Shown: positions 1-5,859, counted from the first letter of the stretch. The stretch: DNA of 11,344 bases from Candidatus Micrarchaeota archaeon RBG_16_49_10 (GCA_001784635.1 MFRS01000004.1:79330-90673), one strand, 5' to 3'. Notes: a model not told the origin generated them from the letters alone. Numbers and translations: made by a program.

Positions 1-270
1 GGGATAGGCAAGAGGAGGAGCGTCACCAAGGAGGTGGAGTTTAGCACTTCTTTCGCCCAGGGGAACTTCACGAGCGGAGCGACCAACATCCAAGGCAACC
101 GCTTCGACACTGGCAGCACAACCTCGCCGTGGGCCTATGTGGTTGGCGTTGCCATAGTCGCGGTGATAGGGCTGGTGGTTTACAGGAAATACAGGAAGTC
201 CAGAAAGAAGGACTCGAAAGGCAGCCCGGATTGGGTCTCGATGGAAAGGGACAAGCACAAGAGCAAATGA
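1..270 (+). CDS. C-terminal part of a membrane-anchored extracellular protein (5' end outside window)
   Basis: The frame is open from base 1 to the TGA at 268-270, so this is probably the end of a longer gene; an internal GTG at 34 has no convincing role as a start. The visible 89 residues are a polar, Ser/Thr/Gly/Asn-rich stretch, then one hydrophobic segment (PWAYVVGVAIVAVIGLVVY), then a strongly basic tail (RKYRKSRKK). This is the layout of an extracytoplasmic protein anchored by a C-terminal membrane helix. It lies 12 bp before an ABC permease. In archaea, S-layer/CARDB-like proteins with a C-terminal TM are often encoded beside MacB-type ABC genes, so it may be the exported partner of that transporter. 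The family is inferred from context and topology only. Confidence 0.6.
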   Translation, partial: GIGKRRSVTKEVEFSTSFAQGNFTSGATNIQGNRFDTGSTTSPWAYVVGVAIVAVIGLVVYRKYRKSRKKDSKGSPDWVSMERDKHKSK

Positions 271-282
271 GTTGGATGACGT

Positions 283-1539
283 ATGAGGTTCAAGAAGTCG
301 TTCAAGATAGCCCTAAACATCATACTCCACAGCAGGCTGAGGAGCTGGCTGACAATAATAGGGATAGTGATAGGGATAGGGGCCATAGTGGCCATCATCT
401 CTGTGGGGCAGGGGGCAGAGAAGAGCCTTGAGCGGAACTTGAACGCGTTGAGCGCGGACATAATAACGGTGACCCCTGACGTCTTCCGTGCATCCGGCCC
501 AGGGGCGGGATTCAGGCAGGCGAGCGAGTTCCAAGCCTCCCGGTCGAGCAGCGAGGCGAAGAACCTTACTGTCCGCGACGCGACCTTCCTCAAGAGCGTG
601 CCCAATGTTGAATATGTGATGGGGACAATCTCAGGTAATGCTGAGGCGACCTATCTCGGAAAGACTGCGAGAGTCTCAGTCCAGGGCGTCGATACTGGGG
701 TGTGGAAGGACATCGTATCGACCGAGCTGGAGTCTGGGAGGTACCTCAACAAAGGGGAGTTGGGTGTGATTGTCGTGGGGAGCAGGATACAGAGCTCCGT
801 GTTCACCGACCTTCAGGTGAACAGGCAGATAAACATCGAGGGAAAGTCGTTCCGCGTCGTGGGGGTGCTGAAGCAGAGCGGCACTGACGACTCGAGGGTG
901 TTCATGCCAATCGAGAATGCCCTCACAGTGCTGGAGGACAAAGACGAGAAGAACTTCGACGCTATAACCGTCAAGATAAGGGACATCTCACTCAGTGATG
1001 AGACTGCTACGCAGATAGAGTCTAAGCTCATGCTGTCCCACGGAATCCTTCAGGAGAGCAAGAAGGACTTCACGGTGACGTCGCTCAAATCCATCCAGGA
1101 GAGGGTCTCATCGGCGTTGAGCTCTATGTCGCTCTTCCTGAGCTCCATAGCAGCTATATCCCTGGTGGTCGGGTCGATTGGAATCATGAACACCATGTTT
1201 ACCTCGGTCCTGGAGAAGACGAAGGAGATAGGCGTCCTAAAGGCCATAGGGGCGACCAACAGGGATATACTGGCAATCTTCCTCATGAACGCTGGGATAA
1301 TAGGATTGATAGGTGGGATTTTTGGCGTGGTACTTGGGGTGGTGAGCTCAAGCTTCATCGTGCAGATGATTGGCATGGACGAGTCCGTGGGGAGGTTCCG
1401 CTTGTCTTCGGCCTACGTGGACCCGAAGATGGTCCTGGGAGTCTTCGCGATTTCCATCCTAGTAGGTCTGCTCGCAGGTGCTATTCCCGCTTACAGGGCA
1501 TCGAAGCTGAAGCCGGTAGATGCGCTTAGGTATGAATAA
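283..1539 (+). CDS. MacB/FtsX-family ABC transporter permease
   Basis: A 418-residue membrane protein with the MacB layout: a short basic cytoplasmic N-terminus, TM1 at about 21-43 (SWLTIIGIVIGIGAIVAIIS), a large extracytoplasmic domain at about 45-280, then three C-terminal helices at about 284-308, 328-360 and 384-406. The FtsX-type motif KEIGVLKAIGATNRDI follows TM2, and the protein ends in the typical PAYRASKLKPVDALRYE. Proteins of this type pair with an ABC ATPase and act as mechanotransmitters or exporters of lipids, peptides or lipoproteins; the substrate here is unknown. No ATPase gene is visible, so it may lie upstream of the window. The start is 12 bp after the preceding stop, with GGATGA just before it, so the two genes are probably cotranscribed. 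Family assignment is firm; substrate is not. Confidence 0.92.
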   Translation: MRFKKSFKIALNIILHSRLRSWLTIIGIVIGIGAIVAIISVGQGAEKSLERNLNALSADIITVTPDVFRASGPGAGFRQASEFQASRSSSEAKNLTVRDATFLKSVPNVEYVMGTISGNAEATYLGKTARVSVQGVDTGVWKDIVSTELESGRYLNKGELGVIVVGSRIQSSVFTDLQVNRQINIEGKSFRVVGVLKQSGTDDSRVFMPIENALTVLEDKDEKNFDAITVKIRDISLSDETATQIESKLMLSHGILQESKKDFTVTSLKSIQERVSSALSSMSLFLSSIAAISLVVGSIGIMNTMFTSVLEKTKEIGVLKAIGATNRDILAIFLMNAGIIGLIGGIFGVVLGVVSSSFIVQMIGMDESVGRFRLSSAYVDPKMVLGVFAISILVGLLAGAIPAYRASKLKPVDALRYE

Positions 1540-1578
1540 TCTAACCTAGCCCAAGTAAATTCCAGATGCAAGAAAAAA

Positions 1579-1587
1579 GTTTTATCT
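1579..1587 (+). promoter_or_regulatory. TATA element for the gene at 1610
   Basis: GTTTTATCT lies after an A-run (1572-1577) that could act as a BRE. Its centre at 1583 is 27 bp before the ATG at 1610, which predicts a leaderless or nearly leaderless mRNA. No Shine-Dalgarno sequence precedes the ATG. Confidence 0.55.
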
Positions 1588-1609
1588 CTGAACTTCTATA
1601 GGTTGTTTA

Positions 1610-2611
1610 ATGAAAAGAGTAAAGCTGAATGCAAGGCGGTGCGAGAAAGTTGCGGGAATCATCAAAACGCTGAAATTCAGGGACAGCTTCTATCAGGGAG
1701 AATACACGGCAATCCATGCCGAGCCGGAAACTAAAATGAGGGCGTACATCTACTCTATCGCCATATGCCACCAGACACACACCCTGGTTAGCAAAAGAAG
1801 GAACTTGGTGGGGTGGGACTACCTAAAATTCGTGTTCACAGACCTCATGAGAAAAAATTCCGAGCTACTGGACCCGAAGCACCTGGCCAGCCTGACAGCC
1901 AACGAATTATCCGAGAGGCTAAGGCTCCTTTTTTCTGATGATGGGAAACCGGAAAAATGTACCTTAGACAGGCTCGAAGAAAGGTCCAATTTTATGATAG
2001 ACATCTCAAGGGTATTGAATGAGAAGTATGACGGTAAGATAGGTAATCTGGTAAAGTCGAGTAATGGTTTCCTAATCAAAAACGGGAAAGGTCTCTATGA
2101 GTTGCTGGAGGCTTTCGAGGCTTATACCGACCCGTTGAGGAAGAAGAGCACCGTCTTCCTGAAAAAAATTATGGAGGCTGGGCTGTTTCAGCCGAAAGAC
2201 CCGGATAACATAGTGCCCATCATGGATTACCACATGCAAAGGGCCTTGTTGAGAATAGGCTGCGTCGAAATAACGGAGAAGGAGCTGAAGAGGAAATTGG
2301 CGAACAAGGTGCCCATGAAGTCGGATGAGGAAATAAGGAACGCGTCAGTGGAGGCGATGAAGCTGATGTCAAGGCTTTCCGGGCATCCAATTCTCAAGAT
2401 GAACGACCTCTTCTGGAGCCTGGGAAGAAGTTGCTGCAAAGAGAAGGTATTGTGCATGGACGGGAAATGCAACAAAGATCCGTGCACACTTTACTTGACC
2501 GTCGATTTGAAGTCCCATGATGATTGCATTTTCAATGGCACCTGCAAGGGGAGCAAAGATGCGGAATACAGGAAACTTTGGCAGCCTATCGTAGATACGC
2601 ACTATTATTGA
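1610..2611 (+). CDS. Cys-rich HhH-GPD / queuosine-salvage (DUF2419)-like protein, probably Fe-S binding
   Basis: A 333-residue soluble, mostly helical protein. Residues 180-258 recall the core of the queuosine-salvage/DUF2419 and HhH-GPD glycosylase folds: a helix ending in Phe, MDYHMQRALLRIG (205-217) where DUF2419 proteins have a DYR-type motif, and EEIRNASVEAM (240-250) resembling their EIRA motif. It then ends in a Cys-rich tail: C275, C276, C282, C287, C292, C306 and C312. The C-x6-C-x4-C-x4-C run recalls the 4Fe-4S loop of endonuclease III glycosylases (C-x6-C-x2-C-x5-C) but with different spacing. A nucleobase or nucleoside N-glycosidase role is possible. Archaea generally make archaeosine rather than queuosine, so a salvage role is uncertain. 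No other family is recognised. It is transcribed alone from its own TATA element. Confidence 0.45.
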   Translation: MKRVKLNARRCEKVAGIIKTLKFRDSFYQGEYTAIHAEPETKMRAYIYSIAICHQTHTLVSKRRNLVGWDYLKFVFTDLMRKNSELLDPKHLASLTANELSERLRLLFSDDGKPEKCTLDRLEERSNFMIDISRVLNEKYDGKIGNLVKSSNGFLIKNGKGLYELLEAFEAYTDPLRKKSTVFLKKIMEAGLFQPKDPDNIVPIMDYHMQRALLRIGCVEITEKELKRKLANKVPMKSDEEIRNASVEAMKLMSRLSGHPILKMNDLFWSLGRSCCKEKVLCMDGKCNKDPCTLYLTVDLKSHDDCIFNGTCKGSKDAEYRKLWQPIVDTHYY

Positions 2612-2621
2612 TAACATATGG

Positions 2622-2629
2622 TTAAAATC
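2622..2629 (+). promoter_or_regulatory. Probable TATA element for the SRPBCC gene
   Basis: TTAAAATC is centred 26 bp before the ATG at 2652, in the 40-bp gap after the preceding stop codon. The spacing fits a leaderless transcript. The match is weak in sequence but well placed. Confidence 0.4.
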
Positions 2630-2651
2630 TAAAAAAAGCGGTAGTGTATGT

Positions 2652-3053
2652 ATGAGGAGGAACATCCTTACAATAGATATCCGAAAGCCTGTCGATATCG
2701 TCTTCAGGTTCACGCTCAACCCGAAAAATACGCCGAAGTGGATCCCTTCAATCTTGGAGGAGAGGACCTCTGACAGGGTTGTGAAGGTGGGGACCGTCTA
2801 TTACCAGAAGGTCGATGACGGTACAAAAATCCCTAAACAGGCTGCGCTTGTAGTGACGGGCTTCATCGAAAACAGGAGGCTGGACTTTCATCTGGTGAAC
2901 GGCAAGTACAGCTGCCATTACCTTTACGAGGCTATCCCCTCCGGTACCCGTCTGACGTACTCGGAAGAGAATGGAGTTGACGGTGAGATTGAATCGCCAA
3001 TGACCAAAGAGGCTTTGCTGACTCTGAAAAGGCTGCTTGAGGAAGAGACATAA
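2652..3053 (+). CDS. SRPBCC (START/polyketide-cyclase-like) protein
   Basis: A 133-residue single-domain protein with the SRPBCC pattern: an N-terminal strand (NILTIDIRKPVDIVFRFTLNP), the helix-grip 'NPKNTPKWIPSI' region at about 22-34, then successive beta strands including GTVYYQK, ALVVTGFIENRRLDFHL and SGTRLTYSEEN, and a closing amphipathic helix (EALLTLKRLLEEE). The fold makes a hydrophobic cavity that binds lipids or other small molecules; no catalytic residues can be named and the ligand is unknown. The start has a TATA-like element 26 bp upstream and no clear Shine-Dalgarno. The gene converges with the minus-strand PPDK-like gene and is followed by T-runs. Confidence 0.8.
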   Translation: MRRNILTIDIRKPVDIVFRFTLNPKNTPKWIPSILEERTSDRVVKVGTVYYQKVDDGTKIPKQAALVVTGFIENRRLDFHLVNGKYSCHYLYEAIPSGTRLTYSEENGVDGEIESPMTKEALLTLKRLLEEET

Positions 3054-3061
3054 AAGTTTGA

Positions 3062-3080
3062 TTTTTTTTTGGGGTTTTTT
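3062..3080 (+). terminator. T-run transcription terminator
   Basis: Nine consecutive T (3062-3070), GGGG, then six T (3075-3080) begin 8 bp after the SRPBCC stop codon. Archaeal RNA polymerase terminates at such U-runs without a hairpin. The opposite strand also has T-rich stretches at about 3091-3108 that could end the convergent PPDK-like transcript. Confidence 0.65.
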
Positions 3081-3108
3081 AAGGATTTAACTATTAAGAA
3101 AAGGAAAA

Positions 3109-5097
3109 TTAATGTTGTCTATAAACAAGAGCATAACCTGTAGGTTTTATTGTTGAATCGACCTGAGCAAAAACAGATCCTCCAGTATCAAAAACATAAA
3201 CTTGGTGATCACCAAAACTGAATGGTTGTGGGTTTGGAAACATTCTCATTAATGTTTGAAGTCTATCTGTTGGATCTGAAAGATAAAGTAAGTTCTGTTC
3301 GTCTAAAACTCTTCCTAAATGGCTACAATTTGTTGCTTCATTACTTGGAACTGCTTCAACTAGAACTCCGGCATTATGAATAGTTGAATAATCAACTAAT
3401 TGCATACTAGCATTATTAGCTCTACTGCCTATTTTATCTGTATAAATTAGACAATAACCAGGAGGTAAACTGACATTCAAATCTGCTAATTTTTCATGCA
3501 TCCGAACTAAATCCCTCTCGTCTATTCCAACTAATTTTGGAAAGTGGACTATATTTCCAACCCTCGCTTCCCCATGACCCATAGTGTTTCTACTTTGGGC
3601 AATAATATCATCATAAGATGGTTGCCCCATCCTCAAGGGTGTTAAGTCTCTCTCAGCTCTAATAACTTCAAGCTGAACTAAAGCCAGAATCGGCCTATAA
3701 TCATTAACAGATGTCAATACATATTCCATAATGACTGGTGCTCCCTGAAGTCTTTCAAGCTGATTAGCAATCCAAACAAGTCGTGCCAAGGGAACAAAAT
3801 CTAAAGGATTATAACTAACATAATCTCGAGGGACTTGACCTTCCCTAACTTTACCAGAAGCGGCTACTACATCCATTTTATCTTGAGGTTGTTTATTTTC
3901 AAATTTTTCTAAATCAACAATAGTGTATCTTCCCGGTTCTAATGGTATTTTTTTACTAGAAACGGCTTCTCTGTTAGCCATTATCCTAGTTCCTAGACCG
4001 AAGGCGCCAAAGACTTGAGCTTTATCACTTTCATACTCCATTCTGCTTTTTATTATACCAGAAACGAATGGTGTTTTTGGATAGTCTCTAAATTGAGGTT
4101 GACTTCCCAAATAATCTTGACCAACAACTTCTTGTACAACGACACCCATCCTAACATCTTCTGGTTTCAATTCATGTTTTCTCATATAGGCTACTACAGA
4201 TGCAGAATGAACGCTGTCACGAACACTCTCAAAAGCTTCCGCAAGTTCGTCTGGTTCCCCAATAAAAACACTTTCAAATAAACCAGACCCAGAAAGACCT
4301 TTGCCACCTTCAATTAAACTGGAACTTCTTACAACAACAGGAAATCTTAATTTTCTACTCTCACCAACTAATGTTTGTATATCATCAAAATCTGCACCGA
4401 CCAATAGGGTTGCTGGTATAATATATTGTAGTGCTCTTGAATTCTCCCTCAATTTCAGTATGCCACGGCCCTTTCCACCAAAATCACCACCAAATCTAGC
4501 TATTTCACCTGCTCTATCATAAGGAAATTGTGTAAAAGCACCAATAATTTGAGTTATATCAAGACCGCCACTCATAACTTTAAGCATAGATGCTCTTTCA
4601 AGTCTCCCTGGAATTTCAAATTCATATTCAGGAGAAAGCAAACCTAATCCCTTAGAACCGCGGTGAGATTTAAATAATTCCCTTTTCTTATCACCGCATT
4701 GTACATATACATGTATAGTGTCAAAATACCTCTCTCTTTCAACCCCTATACCAGAAAAATCTGGGTAAGTAGCTCTAGCATAATCTGTAACTGTTGCGAC
4801 TAATCTGTCAACTAAAAATGGTGAATTACCTCTTTTGGCCAGTTCTTGTTCTAATTGACCTATAGGAGAGTTATCAGCAGGAGGAATAATTCTTTGAGTT
4901 GTAGGTCGAAGATTTGGTATAACTCCAAAATCAACATAATCTCCCCGACCAGTTACTTGATATTCCACTTTTTGTCCTGGTCTTATTTTATAGTCTCCAG
5001 TATCCCTTAATACAACTGTCCTTCCGCCATCAACAGGTTTTACCTTAATATTTCCTCTTCTGTCTCTGTCACCATTGAAAGTTCCTACGGGGGTCAT
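3109..5097 (-). CDS. PEP synthase-like protein: OB-like N-terminus plus PPDK N-terminal (pyruvate/ATP-binding) domain
   Basis: A 662-residue protein. Residues about 1-60 look like a small OB/TRAM or cold-shock-like barrel (RPGQKVEYQVTGRGDYVDFGV). Residues about 195-480 match the ATP-grasp-like PPDK/PEP-synthase N domain: FGGDFGGKGRGI (202-213), VVVRSSSLIEGGKG (254-267), GVVVQEVVG (318-326), FGAFGLGTRIMANREAV (363-379) and PVIMEYV...RPILALVQLE (454-477). Residues about 560-610 include ATNCSHLGRVLDEQNLLYL (588-606), similar to the phosphohistidine mobile domain with H593 in the expected place. The PEP/pyruvate TIM barrel is absent; true PEP synthases are about 750-800 residues. It may therefore be a phosphotransfer enzyme with another acceptor, or a regulator. 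Its codons are AT-rich (AGA, TTA, ATT, GGA), unlike its neighbours, suggesting transfer. A TATA element lies 26 bp upstream. Confidence 0.75.
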   Translation of the reverse strand: MTPVGTFNGDRDRRGNIKVKPVDGGRTVVLRDTGDYKIRPGQKVEYQVTGRGDYVDFGVIPNLRPTTQRIIPPADNSPIGQLEQELAKRGNSPFLVDRLVATVTDYARATYPDFSGIGVERERYFDTIHVYVQCGDKKRELFKSHRGSKGLGLLSPEYEFEIPGRLERASMLKVMSGGLDITQIIGAFTQFPYDRAGEIARFGGDFGGKGRGILKLRENSRALQYIIPATLLVGADFDDIQTLVGESRKLRFPVVVRSSSLIEGGKGLSGSGLFESVFIGEPDELAEAFESVRDSVHSASVVAYMRKHELKPEDVRMGVVVQEVVGQDYLGSQPQFRDYPKTPFVSGIIKSRMEYESDKAQVFGAFGLGTRIMANREAVSSKKIPLEPGRYTIVDLEKFENKQPQDKMDVVAASGKVREGQVPRDYVSYNPLDFVPLARLVWIANQLERLQGAPVIMEYVLTSVNDYRPILALVQLEVIRAERDLTPLRMGQPSYDDIIAQSRNTMGHGEARVGNIVHFPKLVGIDERDLVRMHEKLADLNVSLPPGYCLIYTDKIGSRANNASMQLVDYSTIHNAGVLVEAVPSNEATNCSHLGRVLDEQNLLYLSDPTDRLQTLMRMFPNPQPFSFGDHQVYVFDTGGSVFAQVDSTIKPTGYALVYRQH

Positions 5098-5119
5098 GAA
5101 TAGTATCTTATAGATAACA

Positions 5120-5126
5120 TTTTTAT
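5120..5126 (-). promoter_or_regulatory. TATA element for the PPDK-like gene
   Basis: On the minus strand ATAAAAA is centred about 26 bp before the ATG at 5097, which predicts a leaderless mRNA. A 13-bp inverted repeat, TATCT-tat-AGATA (5104-5116), lies between TATA and start and could be an operator. Confidence 0.5.
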
Positions 5127-5138
5127 TCTTAATGTTCA

Positions 5139-5171
5139 GTTACTTGTGTGATACCCCACAGATCTAGTAAC
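5139..5171. repeat. Bulged hairpin / inverted repeat between divergent transcription units
   Basis: GTTACT (5139-5144) pairs with AGTAAC (5166-5171), and inside it TGTG (5145-5148) pairs with CACA (5157-5160), leaving an 8-nt loop and a 5-nt one-sided bulge GATCT. It lies between the PPDK-like promoter and the plus-strand TATA element, and overlaps the upstream edge of the latter. It may be an operator or an RNA structure; function unknown. Confidence 0.35.
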
Positions 5172-5180
5172 TTTTATATC
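5171..5180 (+). promoter_or_regulatory. Strong orphan TATA/BRE element reading toward the tRNA gene
   Basis: GTAA followed by CTTTTATATC is a good BRE-TATA match on the plus strand. Initiation about 26 bp downstream falls on the ATG at 5204, which opens a 12-codon frame (MGTVEQITMLLK, stop at 5240-5242). The transcript would run into the 9-mer block at 5225-5269 and then antisense to tRNA-Lys. The reverse complement (ATATAAAAG) could also serve the minus strand as a second promoter for the PPDK-like gene. No known RNA family was recognised downstream. Confidence 0.4.
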
Positions 5181-5224
5181 CTCACTGACTCGATATCAGA
5201 TCTATGGGAACCGTAGAACAGATC

Positions 5225-5269
5225 ACCATGCTGTTGAAGTAATCTCCTGCTAAACTACAGCCTCGACCT
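5225..5269 (+). repeat. Three 9-bp segments identical to parts of the adjacent tRNA-Lys gene
   Basis: ACCATGCTG (5225-5233), TCTCCTGCT (5243-5251) and CCTCGACCT (5261-5269) are separated by exactly 9 bp each. Each recurs on the same strand inside the tRNA gene at 5326-5334, 5314-5322 and 5293-5301, in the opposite order. In the tRNA they correspond to the D-loop (about 13-20), the D-stem/anticodon-stem junction (23-31) and the variable loop/T-stem (44-52). A plus-strand RNA from the 5171 promoter would carry all three as antisense to tRNA-Lys. The matches are direct observation; any function is unknown. Confidence 0.6.
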
Positions 5270-5271
5270 AA

Positions 5272-5367
5272 TGGGCCCAGAGGGATTTGAACCCTCGACC
5301 TTGAGATTAAGAGTCTCCTGCTCTAACCATGCTGAGCTCTGCCCACAACTTGCGTTGTTATGGGCCC
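5272..5367 (-). tRNA. tRNA-Lys (anticodon CUU) with a 21-nt intron
   Basis: On the minus strand the gene starts GGGCCCAT at 5367 and ends TGGGCCC plus discriminator A at 5272. The 7-bp acceptor stem GGGCCCA/TGGGCCC is perfect. After removing 21 nt, the mature 75-nt RNA has U8-A9, D-stem GCTC/GAGC, D-loop AGCATGGTTA, anticodon loop CTCTTAA with CTT at 34-36, and T-arm GAGGG-TTCAAAT-CCCTC. Pair 27-43 is a G-A mismatch. CCA is not encoded. The leader shows only a weak TATA-like element, ATACAAAA (5391-5398, minus strand), about 27 bp upstream. The 3' end faces the AT-rich PPDK-like gene, and no T-run terminator follows directly. Confidence 0.92.
5339..5359 (-). other. tRNA intron between positions 8 and 9 with bulge-helix-bulge
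   Basis: The precursor folds as follows. Exon bases G3-C6 (GCCC) pair with intron bases GGGC (5344-5341) in a 4-bp central helix. The 5' bulge is AUA, and the 3' bulge is AGA. The inner 5-bp stem ACAAC/GUUGU is capped by a GCAA tetraloop. Archaeal splicing endonuclease cuts after the second base of each 3-nt bulge. That gives AU^A and AG^A, and the joined exons read GGGCCCAU-AGCUCAGC, restoring canonical U8, A9 and G10. No outer exon helix forms, so this is a relaxed motif. The central helix uses the 5' acceptor strand, so intron folding competes with acceptor-stem formation. Confidence 0.8.
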
Positions 5368-5463
5368 TTGGACCCGATAAGTTAATCCTTTTGTATTTTG
5401 TCGTTTTATTGTTATCTAGCTTTGCTGTCCTTCCGCTATTGCTGCCCTCGAACGATAAAAATC

Positions 5464-5515
5464 TTACTAAAAGTAAACTATATAAGTTTCGCTGTCCAAC
5501 TAATAACTCAGTTAT
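5464..5515. promoter_or_regulatory. Three ACT...AGT palindromes in the suf promoter (candidate operators)
   Basis: Three perfect inverted repeats follow one another: TTACT-aaa-AGTAA (5464-5476), AAACT-atata-AGTTT (5475-5489) and ATAACT-c-AGTTAT (5503-5515). All share ACT/AGT half-site cores. The first covers the BRE position, the second wraps the TATA box, and the third sits at the predicted transcription start. This placement suits repression by a dimeric HTH protein, and the first gene downstream encodes one. The palindromes are seen directly; regulator identity is inferred. Confidence 0.55.
5479..5486 (+). promoter_or_regulatory. TATA box of the suf operon
   Basis: TATATAAG is preceded by an AAAAGTAAAC BRE-like stretch. 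Initiation about 26 bp downstream falls near 5508, leaving a leader of about 24 nt with GGTGG (5526-5530) just before the ATG at 5532. Confidence 0.65.
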
Positions 5516-5531
5516 AGGGTGTAGTGGTGGG

Positions 5532-5858
5532 ATGCTTTTACCTTGCGAGTCGATAATAAAGCTGTTTCTGCCGGCCATAAGGGCGGGCGTCACGAAGAAG
5601 CTCTACAGGAAGCACAAGATGAACCAGGTCGAGATAGCCGAAAAGCTTGGGATAACCCAGGCCGCGGTCAGCAAATACCTCTCGGACGACTACGGCGACT
5701 CGATAAAGAAGCTTGAGAGGACCGAGCAGGTCAAGGAGGTCGTGGAGAGGGTCTCCAAGAGCGTGGTTTCCAACAAGACCGACGTGAAAAGCTCTATATG
5801 CAAGTCCTGCGGGCAAATCTACGGTGGCCCATGCCTGGTCAGCCTAGAAGGGGATTAA
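5532..5858 (+). CDS. HTH transcriptional regulator (COG2522-type) with C-terminal Cys motif, probable suf operon regulator
   Basis: A 108-residue DNA-binding protein. It starts with the family hallmark MLLPCESIIKLFLPAIRAGVTK. An HTH follows at about 28-50 (HKMNQVEIAEKLGITQAAVSKYL), then a charged helix at 56-80 that could dimerise, then a tail with C90, C93 and C101 (C-x2-C-x7-C). C5 is a fourth Cys. The frame is open upstream to 5271, but the ATG at 5532 fits the family N-terminus and has GGTGG before it; longer versions would overlap the tRNA gene. The gene is first in the suf operon, with 1 bp to sufC. The Cys tail could bind an Fe-S cluster or metal and report cluster supply, as bacterial IscR and SufR do with unrelated folds. 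That role is inference; the HTH family call is solid. Confidence 0.85.
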   Translation: MLLPCESIIKLFLPAIRAGVTKKLYRKHKMNQVEIAEKLGITQAAVSKYLSDDYGDSIKKLERTEQVKEVVERVSKSVVSNKTDVKSSICKSCGQIYGGPCLVSLEGD

Positions 5859-5859
5859 G

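Noticed and set aside
5204..5270. Second tRNA, split-tRNA half or box C/D or H/ACA RNA beside tRNA-Lys
   Set aside because: There is no T-arm (TTCRANY with stem), no acceptor pairing, no RTGATGA/CTGA pairs at proper spacing, and the tRNA-complementary blocks are in the wrong order for an H/ACA pocket. An ACA occurs at 5257-5259 but without a convincing hairpin.
3054..5271. Integrated element bounded by a duplicated tRNA 3' end (attL/attR)
   Set aside because: No copy of the tRNA T-arm/acceptor sequence is present near 3054-3110 and no integrase gene is visible. Only the base composition supports an insertion.
5255..5593. Minus-strand 112-codon frame and the upstream extension of the HTH frame (5271-5531)
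   Set aside because: Both run across the tRNA gene. The HTH family N-terminus begins at 5532, and the minus-strand frame has no recognisable protein features.
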